A stretch of DNA of 8,473 bases, taken from Candidatus Curtissbacteria bacterium (lineage in GTDB: Bacteria; Patescibacteriota; Microgenomatia; Curtissbacterales; GWA2-41-24). Both the position numbers and the translations under genes were made by a program. How positions within the stretch are numbered: the stretch's first letter is position 1; each line of letters begins with the position of its first letter. The notes under the pieces are model-generated. The model did not search any database. It worked only from the letters and a program-made list of their open reading frames with translations, and had not been told where the DNA came from. Of this stretch, positions 1-6,610 are shown in pieces. Location: NCBI GenBank assembly GCA_030688205.1, contig JAUYIQ010000079.1:1-8473 (forward strand). The letters run 5' to 3'.

Positions 1-401
1 GACAGCCATATATGAGGGTCTTTTCCGGTAATTAAATCCCCGCCAACAGTTACCACAGTAACATTTTTACTCTTTAGATCATCGTTTATTTTGTCGGCCC
101 ACACCTCTAAGCCGCCTCCGTTTAGAATCAATAACCTGCTATTTTCAATCTTGGCTCTATCTTGAGTTGTGAGTTCATACTCGTGAGGCTCTGTACCGGA
201 AGGAGTTATATTGGCAATATTAACTTTATCTCCACCGATTTGGCTTGCAAAATAATAAAGCGGGTAGAAAGAAGCCGTAACTTGGAGTTTTTTACTTGAT
301 GTCTGACTGGTTTTATTGGTTTCCTCCTTAAATACTTCGGCACCTAAAAAATAACCGGCAATTGCTATAAATAGACTACCGATGATAAATTTGCTCTTCA
401 T
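1..401 (-). CDS. znuA: Zinc/manganese ABC transporter substrate-binding protein, ZnuA-like (partial, C-terminus off window)
   Basis: This is the extracytoplasmic metal-binding component of a ZnuABC-type (cluster A-I) importer; only the first 133 residues are in the window. Residues 4-19 form an uncharged hydrophobic segment that acts as signal or membrane anchor. No lipobox cysteine follows it, so the protein is probably held by an uncleaved N-terminal helix or secreted. Family signatures are the strand VTASFYPLYYFASQIGGD (41-58), the GTEPHEYE motif with the first metal-ligand histidine (His73), and DPHIWL with the second (His130). The ATG at 401 overlaps the stop of the upstream Fur-family gene (ATGA), so translation is probably coupled and the pair shares one promoter. 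Pairing with a Zur-like regulator favours zinc over manganese, but the remaining ligands are outside the window. The permease and ATPase genes are presumably further left. Confidence 0.9.
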   Translation of the reverse strand, partial: MKSKFIIGSLFIAIAGYFLGAEVFKEETNKTSQTSSKKLQVTASFYPLYYFASQIGGDKVNIANITPSGTEPHEYELTTQDRAKIENSRLLILNGGGLEVWADKINDDLKSKNVTVVTVGGDLITGKDPHIWL

Positions 402-877
402 TTTTGACAACCCAAACAAAGACCAAATAATTCCAAACTATGTTTCTGGATCCGAAAATTTGTATTCTTCTCGATGCTTTGTAAAAAATCATTATCCTCA
501 AGAGGAAGATCTTTTATTACCCCGCAGTTATTGCATGTCAGATGATGATGATGGGCTTTATTTTCAACTAAATCGTAGCGGTTTTTTCCCTCTCCTAAGT
601 TAATTTCTTCGAGTATCTCCTGTTCCAATAGAAAGGCAATCTGCCGATAGACCGTTGTTTTATTACACCTCGCGAAGCGAATGCAAGAAGATACCCCAAT
701 CGCATGATCGTGGGTAGATTCATTAACTTTCTTACCAGTTTTATGGATAATTGTTAATATATCCAAACTGGTGAGTGGACCGCGATCTTCGGATAATATT
801 TCAATAATTTGTTTACGAATTGGAGTAATTCGAAATCCTTTATCTTTTAAATTTTTGACAACAGCGGACGCTCTCAT
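398..877 (-). CDS. zur: Fur-family metalloregulator, probably zinc uptake repressor Zur, with an internal 20-residue insertion
   Basis: This is a winged-helix repressor that would bind an operator when loaded with metal. The N-terminal domain has the GFRITPIRKQIIEIL helix (14-28) and the recognition-helix motif NKTTVYR (72-78). The C-terminal dimerisation/metal domain has AHHHHLTCNNCG (His109-112, Cys115, Cys118) and a C-terminal CLGC (Cys154, Cys157), which together make the usual structural CxxC zinc site. Residues 53-72 have no counterpart in canonical Fur proteins: removing them restores the normal KKVN-KTTVYR join. The ATG at 877 is the only reasonable start, because no ATG, GTG or TTG lies between it and an upstream in-frame TAA. 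There is no Shine-Dalgarno site, and the predicted transcription start falls on or next to the start codon. Overlap with a znuA-like gene supports Zur over Fur or PerR. Whether the inserted form still binds DNA is unknown. Confidence 0.88.
   Translation of the reverse strand: MRASAVVKNLKDKGFRITPIRKQIIEILSEDRGPLTSLDILTIIHKTGKKVNESTHDHAIGVSSCIRFARCNKTTVYRQIAFLLEQEILEEINLGEGKNRYDLVENKAHHHHLTCNNCGVIKDLPLEDNDFLQSIEKNTNFRIQKHSLELFGLCLGCQK
662..721 (-). repeat. 60-bp in-frame insertion inside the zur DNA-binding domain
   Basis: The segment encodes residues 53-72 of the regulator, immediately before the recognition helix. It is bounded by a direct ATTA repeat (662-665 and 722-725 on the plus strand), spaced exactly 60 bp as a target duplication would be. 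G+C is 29 of 60, richer than the surrounding gene by eye. The inserted peptide holds His56, His58, Cys65 and Cys71 (HDH then C-x5-C). That it arose by insertion is inferred from the canonical Fur alignment. No second copy was seen in the window. Confidence 0.6.
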
Positions 878-883
878 AAAATG

Positions 884-912
884 ATCATATGCAACTTAGT
901 TGCATTTGTCAA
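884..912 (-). promoter_or_regulatory. zur-znuA promoter (TTGACA - 17 bp - TATGAT)
   Basis: On the minus strand a perfect -35 TTGACA (912-907) is followed after 17 bp by the -10 TATGAT (889-884). The expected start of transcription, about 7 bases past the -10, is close to base 877, the A of the zur ATG. This predicts a leaderless transcript, consistent with the missing Shine-Dalgarno site. Confidence 0.8.
889..905. promoter_or_regulatory. Probable Zur operator: perfect 17-bp palindrome in the promoter spacer
   Basis: ATGCAACT-T-AGTTGCAT is an 8-1-8 perfect inverted repeat. It fills the spacer of the zur promoter and overlaps the first base of the -10 element. A repressor dimer here would block RNA polymerase directly, so negative autoregulation of zur-znuA is the simple reading. 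Fur-family operators are typically AT-rich dyads of similar length. The exact match to a known Zur box was not tested. Confidence 0.7.
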
Positions 913-1078
913 GTGCGGAGATATCCGATACTAAATCTTCAACCCTGAGTGTTTGACTCAAGCTCACTCCGAACTTTCAGCACAGAATTGCATTAATCAC
1001 ACCGGGAGTGTACCGTGGGGGACTTTTCCGGGTTGGCTTTCTTTGGAGCAAGAGTCAACTCACAACTAATGAAGCCTC
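913..1078. other. Intergenic gap between the GH13 gene end and the zur promoter
   Basis: No gene or canonical terminator is visible. Two short inverted pairs cross each other: CAACCC (940-945) with GGGTTG (1030-1035), and TTGACTC (953-959) with GAGTCAA (1052-1058). They are too short to call a structure, and no T-tract follows the upstream gene on the minus strand. Confidence 0.3.
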
Positions 1079-2662
1079 TTAACTACACAATATCATTCCT
1101 TCCGAAGGACGTAGGTTGAGTTGATCTTTTTCTTTTCTGTTTTCCACATCCAGCTTTGTGGATAGTACGGTTTTCCAATCACCTTTGGGCAATTCAACTA
1201 CTTGTTTTTCTTCTGAAAAATTAGCTAACACAAGAGTTTCTTCATCAGCTTCTTGCCTAAAGAATCCTAATACGTTTGGATTTTTGAAGTCCAAAGGAAC
1301 AAGCTTTCCTCCCGCCAAACTTTTTCTAGTTTTCCTAAGATTAATGACAGATTTATACAGATTTAGAAAAGATTTTTTATCCTCTTTTTCGGAGGCTACA
1401 TTCCTTTCTTTAAACTCTTGCTCTAAGGGAAGCCAGGGCTCTACATTTGAAAAGCCCCCAAACCTGGACGCATCCCATTGCATGGGCGTTCGCTCCGGAT
1501 CACGACCAAAATCAAAGCCCTTCATGTTGGTAGCCATAGGGTCCATTGCTTTTTCCTCGGGTACCTTCACGTTCTTCATTCCCAGCTCCTCCCCATAGTA
1601 AATAAATGGCATTCCTCGAAGCGTCAGCTGAAGTAGGGCAGCTGTTCGCGCAAAATCTTCACCTAGTTTTGTAGCTATTCTTGGCTGATCGTGGTTTCCA
1701 AGAACATATGTCGGGAAATAGTCGTGGCCTACCCGTTCATCAAATTCATCGATAAATTTCTTTTGTTCTTGTGCGTTCCATGGCAGAGATATAAATGAAA
1801 AATTAAAGGGGGCAAAACTTTGATGGCCTACTATCCTGTAAAGATTTACTATCTCGTGAAGAAAAGTATAAATCTCACAGACCATAAACCTATCATCAAA
1901 TTCGTTTATCACGCTGTTAAGCTTTTTAAGCATATTAAGAGTTTCCGGTAGCGCAATGGTATAAATATGCAGCAGGCTGTCGTATTGTATGTGATGTTCG
2001 GTATGTGAAGGATTATGTGGCTCATCGCGGAAAAAGGGGTCCTTGAAGAGGTAGTATGCGACGTCTACCCGAAATCCGTCCACTCCTTTTTTCATCCAAT
2101 AGCGCATCACATTTGATATCTCTTCAACTACTTGCGGATTTCTCCAGTTAAGATCAGGCTGGCTTACATCAAAAGTATGCAGGTAATATTCGCCCGTTTC
2201 TTTATCTAGTTCCCAAGCAGGTCCACCAAATTGAGACAACCAGTTATTGGGTGCAGCCCCATTTTTCTTGGGAGGTTTCCAGATATACCAGTCTCTTTTA
2301 GGATTATCTTTAGAATATCTGGACTCCTTGAACCACGGATGTTCAAAAGAGGTGTGATTAGGGACAAAATCCATAAGCACCTTCATATCTTTGTCGTGTG
2401 CTTTTCTTATTAAACTATCAAAGTCGGAAAGGTTTCCAAATATTGGATCAATATCATAATAATCTGAGATATCGTAACCGAAGTCACGCATTGGTGACCG
2501 GTAAATAGGAGATAGCCATAGTGCATCTACTCCTAAATCCTTTAAATAATCTAACTTTTCTGCGATTCCGTTTAGGTCACCTATTCCGTCTCCGTTGCTG
2601 TCTTTAAAACTCCGCGGATAGATTTGATAGATAATCCTCTTACCCCAGTTATTGTCAACCAT
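1079..2662 (-). CDS. GH13 alpha-glucosidase / oligo-1,6-glucosidase family enzyme
   Basis: This is a cytoplasmic (no signal peptide) alpha-glucoside hydrolase of 527 residues, close to the usual 530-560 for the oligo-1,6-glucosidase group of GH13. The TIM barrel starts with RIIYQIYPRSF and the calcium-loop-like DSNGDGIGDL (21-30). Conserved regions seen are DFVPNH (98-103), QPDLNW (168-173), GFRVD with nucleophile Asp200, VCEIY with acid/base Glu263, and NHD with Asp325. A beta-rich C-terminal domain follows from about 465. Val201, the residue after the nucleophile, is typical of alpha-1,6-active members, whereas alpha-1,4-specific enzymes usually carry Ala or Thr. That is a hint only; a transglycosylating or trehalose-type enzyme is possible. 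The ATG lies 8 bp after the glgA stop with no Shine-Dalgarno site, so it is likely translated by reinitiation in a glgA operon. Confidence 0.9.
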   Translation of the reverse strand: MVDNNWGKRIIYQIYPRSFKDSNGDGIGDLNGIAEKLDYLKDLGVDALWLSPIYRSPMRDFGYDISDYYDIDPIFGNLSDFDSLIRKAHDKDMKVLMDFVPNHTSFEHPWFKESRYSKDNPKRDWYIWKPPKKNGAAPNNWLSQFGGPAWELDKETGEYYLHTFDVSQPDLNWRNPQVVEEISNVMRYWMKKGVDGFRVDVAYYLFKDPFFRDEPHNPSHTEHHIQYDSLLHIYTIALPETLNMLKKLNSVINEFDDRFMVCEIYTFLHEIVNLYRIVGHQSFAPFNFSFISLPWNAQEQKKFIDEFDERVGHDYFPTYVLGNHDQPRIATKLGEDFARTAALLQLTLRGMPFIYYGEELGMKNVKVPEEKAMDPMATNMKGFDFGRDPERTPMQWDASRFGGFSNVEPWLPLEQEFKERNVASEKEDKKSFLNLYKSVINLRKTRKSLAGGKLVPLDFKNPNVLGFFRQEADEETLVLANFSEEKQVVELPKGDWKTVLSTKLDVENRKEKDQLNLRPSEGMILCS

Positions 2663-2670
2663 ATTGTTAT

Positions 2671-4140
2671 TTAGTGATTATCGATCATGGTGCTCTTAAG
2701 CATTTTATGAAAGTCTGTCAAAAGTTTTTTGTAAAGCATCAGATATTCTTTGGCATTTTTCTTCCAAGAAAAGTCAGTAGCCAACGCATGCTCAACCATG
2801 ACTTCGTAAGTAGGTTTTTCGTTTTTCCACATAGCAACTGCTTTTACAACTTTTTCCTCCAAGGCTTCCGAGCTATAACTTGAAAACAAAAACCCATTAT
2901 ACCCTTCGCGAATAGAATCTTTTAAGCCACCGGTTTTATGAGCAATAGGAATTGTGCCAAAAAGCATAGCTATCATCTGAATAAGACCGCATGGTTCGTA
3001 TCTGGACGGAATAACAATAAAATCGGATGCTGCATATATTTGATGGGCGAGTGTGTCGTCAAATTTAAAATTGCAGGAAATATATTTTGGATAAAAGGTG
3101 GAAAGCCATTGGAATCTTTCCTCCCATTCTTTTTCTCCTGTTCCCAAAACTACAAATTGGAATTTAGTCTGGTCAACACGCCTCAGCATTCTGTGTAAAA
3201 TATCTAGTCCCTTTTGCTCTCCGGAAAGCCTTCCTATAAAACAAAGCATTGGGATATCTTTTCCTACTTTTAACCCAAGTTTCTTTTGTAGAAACTCCTT
3301 GTCCAGGGCTTTTCCCTCCCTCCAATCATAATATTCTATTTTTTCGCCAACGCGTTTTTCCTCTGGACCATAAGGAAATTTCACCGCAGGGTTACGGGCG
3401 GTATGGCGCCAGTCTATGTCTATCCCGTTAAGAATTCCATAGATAAGTCCTTCTTTACCTCTTAGAATTTCATGAAGACCATCGCCGAATTCTTCGGTAA
3501 GAATTTCTTTTGCATATGTCGGACTAACCGTTGTAACAATATCTGCGTGTATAATTCCTTCCTGCAAAAAATTAATTTGTTTGCTTTTAATTTCCCACTG
3601 AAGTGTTCTGCATAAAGCAGGATCTATTCCCATTCTTTGTATAATACCTACAGGTGCTTTTCCCTGAAATGCAAGATTATGAATTGTTAACATTGTGCGA
3701 ATTGGCAATTTTTCCTGCTTTATCAAAAGAGGAATAAGGCCCCCATGGAAGTCATTTGTATGGATAATATCAGGCGCCCAGTTTAAAATTTTGCTTTTTA
3801 TTAGTTCTACTACTGCTTTGTCGAAAAACCCCCAAGTTTCTACGAGCGAAGCTACGTCGAAGTATTTGGTGTTTTTTAAAAAATAACCTATAACCTTTGT
3901 ATAGGGATTTAAAGCCTGCCAAATTTCTACTTTTACATTCTTTCCGCCATATGAAAAACTATAATCACCAATTTTTGTTTTTTTATTTCTGCCCATTCTT
4001 ACAACTTTGTAATAGGGGATAACAACGCGGATATCCACATTCATTGTTTTTAATGCACTAGGTAAAGATCTGGCAATATCGCCAAGACCCCCTAATTTAA
4101 AGAATGGATCATTTTCCCAAACAACAAAAAGTACATTCAT
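2671..4140 (-). CDS. glgA: Glycogen (starch) synthase GlgA, GT5 family
   Basis: It transfers glucose from ADP-glucose (family norm) to the non-reducing end of an alpha-1,4-glucan. The 489-residue length matches bacterial GlgA (about 480). The N-terminal Rossmann domain has KLGGLGD (Lys15; usual KxGGLxDV), HTNDFHGG (127-134) and TIHNLAFQG (152-160). The link region has TVSPTYAKEI and NGID (238-241). The C-terminal GT-B domain has IGRLSGEQKGLDIL with Arg304 and Lys310, then RYEPCGL with catalytic Glu382 and HKTGGLKDSI. Residues about 245-285 are longer and more divergent than usual. The start ATG at 4140 gives the canonical first strand MNVLFVVWE; only a weak GGTGG lies about 12 bases upstream. 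The GH13 gene follows 8 bp downstream in the same operon. No ADP-glucose pyrophosphorylase or branching enzyme is in the window. Confidence 0.95.
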   Translation of the reverse strand: MNVLFVVWENDPFFKLGGLGDIARSLPSALKTMNVDIRVVIPYYKVVRMGRNKKTKIGDYSFSYGGKNVKVEIWQALNPYTKVIGYFLKNTKYFDVASLVETWGFFDKAVVELIKSKILNWAPDIIHTNDFHGGLIPLLIKQEKLPIRTMLTIHNLAFQGKAPVGIIQRMGIDPALCRTLQWEIKSKQINFLQEGIIHADIVTTVSPTYAKEILTEEFGDGLHEILRGKEGLIYGILNGIDIDWRHTARNPAVKFPYGPEEKRVGEKIEYYDWREGKALDKEFLQKKLGLKVGKDIPMLCFIGRLSGEQKGLDILHRMLRRVDQTKFQFVVLGTGEKEWEERFQWLSTFYPKYISCNFKFDDTLAHQIYAASDFIVIPSRYEPCGLIQMIAMLFGTIPIAHKTGGLKDSIREGYNGFLFSSYSSEALEEKVVKAVAMWKNEKPTYEVMVEHALATDFSWKKNAKEYLMLYKKLLTDFHKMLKSTMIDNH

Positions 4141-4219
4141 GTTTATGGTTAGCCACCGATGAAAAAATGAAGCGCGGATACTATATCAGAACGACATAAT
4201 CACTGGGGACTTGCATTCT

Positions 4220-4225
4220 ATTATA
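4220..4225 (-). promoter_or_regulatory. Candidate -10 box for the glgA operon
   Basis: A perfect TATAAT on the minus strand is centred about 80 bases upstream of the glgA start, predicting a leader of about 70 nt. No good -35 hexamer sits at 16-18 bp, so the call rests on the -10 alone. Confidence 0.4.
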
Positions 4226-4301
4226 GCTTTTTTGCCATACATTAGATATATAGTAAATAAAATTAATCTAAACGAGGCCCAAAATCACCTTAGGATGTCC
4301 G

Positions 4302-4463
4302 TGCTTGCTGGCCCTTTACAAAAAATGTCGAACTTCATTTGATTAGCCCCTCCTTCGCTAAAGCTACGGCGGGCACAGTCGCCTCGTTCCGCTCGGTTCG
4401 TTTGCTTTCGCCTTCGCCCATATACTTCGACGGACAGGTAAAATTTTGCGTTTTTTCTTTTTT
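4302..4463 (-). repeat. Modular repeat, copy 1 (modules A + B)
   Basis: Module A (about 4302-4357) contains GTCGAACTTCATTTGATTAG, which recurs identically at 6334-6353 within a 51-bp match with few differences. Module B (about 4441-4463; TTTGCGTTTTTTCTTTT) recurs at about 8178-8194. The GC-rich middle differs from the other copies. Read on the minus strand the element is one open frame of about 58 codons from a TAA near 4464 to a TGA near 4268. It includes the stretch EGGANQMKFDIFCKGPAS, shared in near-identical form with copy 2. The frame is probably a repeat property rather than a gene. Confidence 0.7.
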
Positions 4464-4524
4464 ACTGGTTGTAGAATCATTGACGAAGTTAGAACCTATA
4501 TTATCAAGTATCTAAACTCCAAGG

Positions 4525-4533
4525 TGGTACAAT
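4525..4533 (+). promoter_or_regulatory. Candidate extended -10 promoter for hflX-engB
   Basis: TGG-TACAAT (4525-4533) is an extended -10 (TGn-TACAAT, 5 of 6 to consensus) without a recognisable -35. The start of transcription would be near 4540, giving a leader of about 50 nt that contains the hairpin at 4558-4581. Confidence 0.4.
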
Positions 4534-4557
4534 ATAGGAAACTTTGTTATCACAATT

Positions 4558-4581
4558 GAAATTAACCAGAGTGGTAATTTC
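4558..4581 (+). promoter_or_regulatory. Hairpin in the hflX leader, abutting the start site
   Basis: GAAATTA(A)CCA pairs with TGGTAATTTC around a GAG loop: 10 bp with one bulged A. It ends 8 bases before the TTG start and directly in front of the only purine-rich AGCAGG. No T-tract follows, so it is not a terminator. It could influence ribosome access. Confidence 0.4.
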
Positions 4582-4589
4582 AGCAGGTC

Positions 4590-5720
4590 TTGGAAATTAC
4601 GTACAAACTTAACCAACAACCACGCTTCATGTTAGTAGGACTCGTACCCATGGGTACGAGTTACGAAGCGATTCTGATGGATTTGGAAGAAGTAGAGTCT
4701 TTGGTAAAAACATATGGAGGGAAAGTCTTTGCGGCAACAGTACAAAAATCGCACGATCCTGATAAATCCGGATTCGTCGGATCAGGGAAAGCAGAGGAAA
4801 TTGCAGACACGATTGCAAAAGAAAAAATAGATATAGTTGTCATAAATGCTCTTGCTAGTCCCGGACAACTTTATGATCTTGAGAAAATCTTCTACCGCTC
4901 AAATCAAAAGATTAAAGTTTGGGACAGAATGGATCTGATTCTGCATATTTTTGCTCTTCATGCTCATACAAAAGAAGCAAAGCTGCAAATAGATCTTGCC
5001 AGCCTTCGTCATATGGGTCCCAAAGCATATGGTATGGGATATATATTATCCAGACAGGGGGGAGGAATAGGAACGGTCGGAGTTGGGGAAACCAATACCG
5101 AGCTTATGAAACGCCACTGGAGGGATGAGATGAGAAAGATATCATCTGAATTAACCCGATTATCGGGTGAAAGAATAAAACAAATCGAAAAAAGGAAAAG
5201 TATCGGATTTCTCACTGCATCATTAGTTGGATATACTAATGCCGGGAAAACAATGCTTTTTAACCGATTAACAAAAAAAGAAAATTACGTTTCTGATAAT
5301 CTATTTGCTACATTGGATAGCACCGTCGGAAAGGTAATTATAAAAGGAATTCGTAGAGACATTGCAGTTTCAGATACCATAGGATTTATAAAAAATCTCC
5401 CTTCGGATCTTATTGAAGCTTTTAAATCGACTCTTATAGAATCAGCCAATGCAGATTTGCTTTTGATAGTAGTTGATGTATCCGATCCGCAGTTCGCCCA
5501 TAAATTACAGGTGGTGGATGGAATTTTGAATGAATTGATGCTTGCGAATAAGAAACGGATCTATTTATTTAATAAAATCGATAAAGCCGGCCTTTTAGAT
5601 AGAATGGATTTGATGAAACAATATGCCCTTAAGTCTCCTTTTTTTATTTCGGCAAAAACAGGTGAAGGAATAGATATTTTATTTAACAAAATCGAGCAGT
5701 CCTTAGAGACAATAGTATGA
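4590..5720 (+). CDS. hflX: GTPase HflX, ribosome-associated
   Basis: HflX binds the 50S subunit and, in studied bacteria, splits stalled or hibernating ribosomes. The HflX N-terminal domain (about 10-200) has FMLVGL, GFVGSGK (61-67), LQIDLASLRHMGP (132-144) and the glycine-rich GGGIGTVGVGETNTE (157-171), which departs from the usual GPGETQxE. The G domain has G1 GYTNAGKT (214-221), G2 ATLDST, G3 DTIG (262-265), G4 NKID (328-331) and G5 SAK (354-356). At 376 residues it lacks the extra C-terminal extension of longer homologues. The start is uncertain: TTG at 4590 supplies the normal residues before the first strand, while ATG at 4629 has no ribosome site; an in-frame TAA at 4575 limits the choice. 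The stop overlaps engB by ATGA. Confidence 0.93.
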   Translation: MEITYKLNQQPRFMLVGLVPMGTSYEAILMDLEEVESLVKTYGGKVFAATVQKSHDPDKSGFVGSGKAEEIADTIAKEKIDIVVINALASPGQLYDLEKIFYRSNQKIKVWDRMDLILHIFALHAHTKEAKLQIDLASLRHMGPKAYGMGYILSRQGGGIGTVGVGETNTELMKRHWRDEMRKISSELTRLSGERIKQIEKRKSIGFLTASLVGYTNAGKTMLFNRLTKKENYVSDNLFATLDSTVGKVIIKGIRRDIAVSDTIGFIKNLPSDLIEAFKSTLIESANADLLLIVVDVSDPQFAHKLQVVDGILNELMLANKKRIYLFNKIDKAGLLDRMDLMKQYALKSPFFISAKTGEGIDILFNKIEQSLETIV

Positions 5721-6295
5721 ATATAAAATCAGCGGCTTTTGTCAAAGGTGTCATTGGTTCTAACGAAATCTTAGTCAATGGAAAATTCCAAGTGGCTTTT
5801 TTGGGCAGATCAAATGTTGGAAAATCAACTCTTATTAATTCGCTAACTAGGAAAAAAAATCTTGCCCACTCAAGTTTGTCTCCAGGTAAAACAATCCGGA
5901 TGGACTTTTTTCTTATCAATGACTCTTTTTACTTTGTCGATTTTCCCGGATATGGGTATGCAAAACATTCTTATCAAAAAAGGGAAAAACTTGCGAAAAT
6001 GATATTGTGGTATCTTATGTATTCGGAGATAAAAAATAGACTTGTAATACTTGTTATCGATGTAAAAGTTGGTCTTACCCCTTACGATGCAGATATGCTC
6101 AAAACTTTTCATGAGCACCATATAAATTATATTATTGTTGCAAACAAAATGGACAACTTACGGATGGGTCAAAAAGAAAAACAAATTATTAACTTACAGC
6201 AGGAATACCCAAATTCAGAAGTCATACCATACTCTTCAAAACAAAAATACCAGGGTTTTGAATTGATAAGAAGAATTTCATCCTATATTAGTTAG
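5717..6295 (+). CDS. engB: Ribosome biogenesis GTP-binding protein EngB (YsxC/YihA)
   Basis: This TRAFAC-class GTPase is needed for late 50S subunit assembly. The 192-residue length is typical. Motifs in order are G1 GRSNVGKS (30-37), the switch-I motif SPGKT (55-59; usual TPGRT), G3 DFPGYGYA (75-82), G4 NKMD (143-146; many EngB have TKxD) and G5 SSK (173-175). The ATG at 5717 overlaps the hflX stop as ATGA and has no strong Shine-Dalgarno site, so coupled translation is likely. Co-expression of two 50S-directed GTPases makes functional sense. The gene ends just before a modular repeat, and no clear terminator follows. Confidence 0.95.
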   Translation: MNIKSAAFVKGVIGSNEILVNGKFQVAFLGRSNVGKSTLINSLTRKKNLAHSSLSPGKTIRMDFFLINDSFYFVDFPGYGYAKHSYQKREKLAKMILWYLMYSEIKNRLVILVIDVKVGLTPYDADMLKTFHEHHINYIIVANKMDNLRMGQKEKQIINLQQEYPNSEVIPYSSKQKYQGFELIRRISSYIS

Positions 6296-6309
6296 TCTCT
6301 ATTAATTCT

Positions 6310-6440
6310 TACTGGCTGGCGGTTTACGAAAAATGTCGAACTTCATTTGATTAGCTCGGCCTTCGGCCTCGCTTGCTCCGACGCGGCGCCCCCACTCGCC
6401 GCGCCTCCGCTATTTTTTGCGTGCGCGATTTTTATTATTT
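6310..6440 (-). repeat. Modular repeat, copy 2 (modules A + C)
   Basis: Module A (6310-6365) matches copy 1, and module C (6401-6439) matches 8217-8256 with a single T-run length difference. The core of C is GCGTGCGCGATTTTTATTAT. On the minus strand one frame runs through the GC-rich middle into module A and ends EGRANQMKFDIFRKPPAS-K-N and a stop. An in-frame TAG sits where module C joins it. A second frame reads through module C without that stop. Confidence 0.75.
6382..6403. other. GC-rich hairpin inside repeat copy 2
   Basis: CGCGGCG (6382-6388) pairs perfectly with CGCCGCG (6397-6403) around an 8-base loop. A run of six T begins 9 bases past the stem on the plus strand. The gap is too long for a textbook terminator, although it could end hflX-engB transcripts imperfectly. 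Confidence 0.4.
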
Positions 6441-6443
6441 ATA

Positions 6444-6461
6444 GTCCCGCTGTTGCGGGAC
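6444..6461. other. Short perfect hairpin beside repeat copy 2
   Basis: GTCCCGC (6444-6450) and GCGGGAC (6455-6461) form a 7-bp stem with loop TGTT. On the plus strand it is followed by A-rich sequence; on the minus strand it is not followed by T, so termination is unlikely on either strand. It is probably part of the repeat array. Confidence 0.4.
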
Positions 6462-6610
6462 AGAAAAACAAAAACTCAAATGTTTTCTTGCCCCACCCAG
6501 CCCAGCGCAAAAACTTTTTACTCCCTAAACTTAGCAGAAAAATATTTTTAAAGATTGAGGTTGTGTTAAGTACAGAAATGATATCTCGTCTTTTCTTGAA
6601 TTCTGGAGAG

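Larger units (their letters stand above)
4141..4589. other. Divergent intergenic region between glgA and hflX
   Basis: This 449-bp gap holds the glgA -10 (4220-4225), a modular repeat element (4302-4463), an extended -10 for hflX (4525-4533) and a leader hairpin (4558-4581). No conventional gene was seen. The only long frame is a 58-codon minus-strand frame lying wholly within the repeat. Confidence 0.6.
6296..6610. other. Convergent intergenic region between engB and the zinc-ribbon gene
   Basis: This 315-bp gap holds a modular repeat (6310-6440), two hairpins (6382-6403 and 6444-6461) and a 12-bp AT palindrome, AAAAATATTTTT, near 6539-6550. From 6462 to 6610 no gene or convincing terminator was seen. 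A 100-codon plus-strand frame (6347-6649) crosses the repeat but has low-complexity composition and no family resemblance. Confidence 0.55.

Noticed and set aside
382..603. Plus-strand frame opposite zur
   Set aside because: It lies antisense to a clear Fur-family gene and has no recognisable domain; a shadow frame.
913..1078. Structured RNA or tRNA in the gap
   Set aside because: No T-loop or acceptor pattern fits, and the inverted pairs are only 6-7 bp and far apart.
1158..1598. 146-codon plus-strand frame
   Set aside because: It is antisense to the conserved C-terminal half of the GH13 enzyme, with serine/phenylalanine-rich shadow composition.
4302..4463. A genuine 58-residue minus-strand gene in repeat copy 1
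   Set aside because: The frame begins right after a stop without a promoter, and its sequence is repeat-derived in both copies; reported as a repeat with an open frame instead.
4521..4578. T-box-like motifs (AAGGTGGTAC, and AGAGTGGTAATT)
   Set aside because: They resemble the T-box antiterminator bulge, but there is no specifier stem, no terminator alternative and no amino-acid-related downstream gene.
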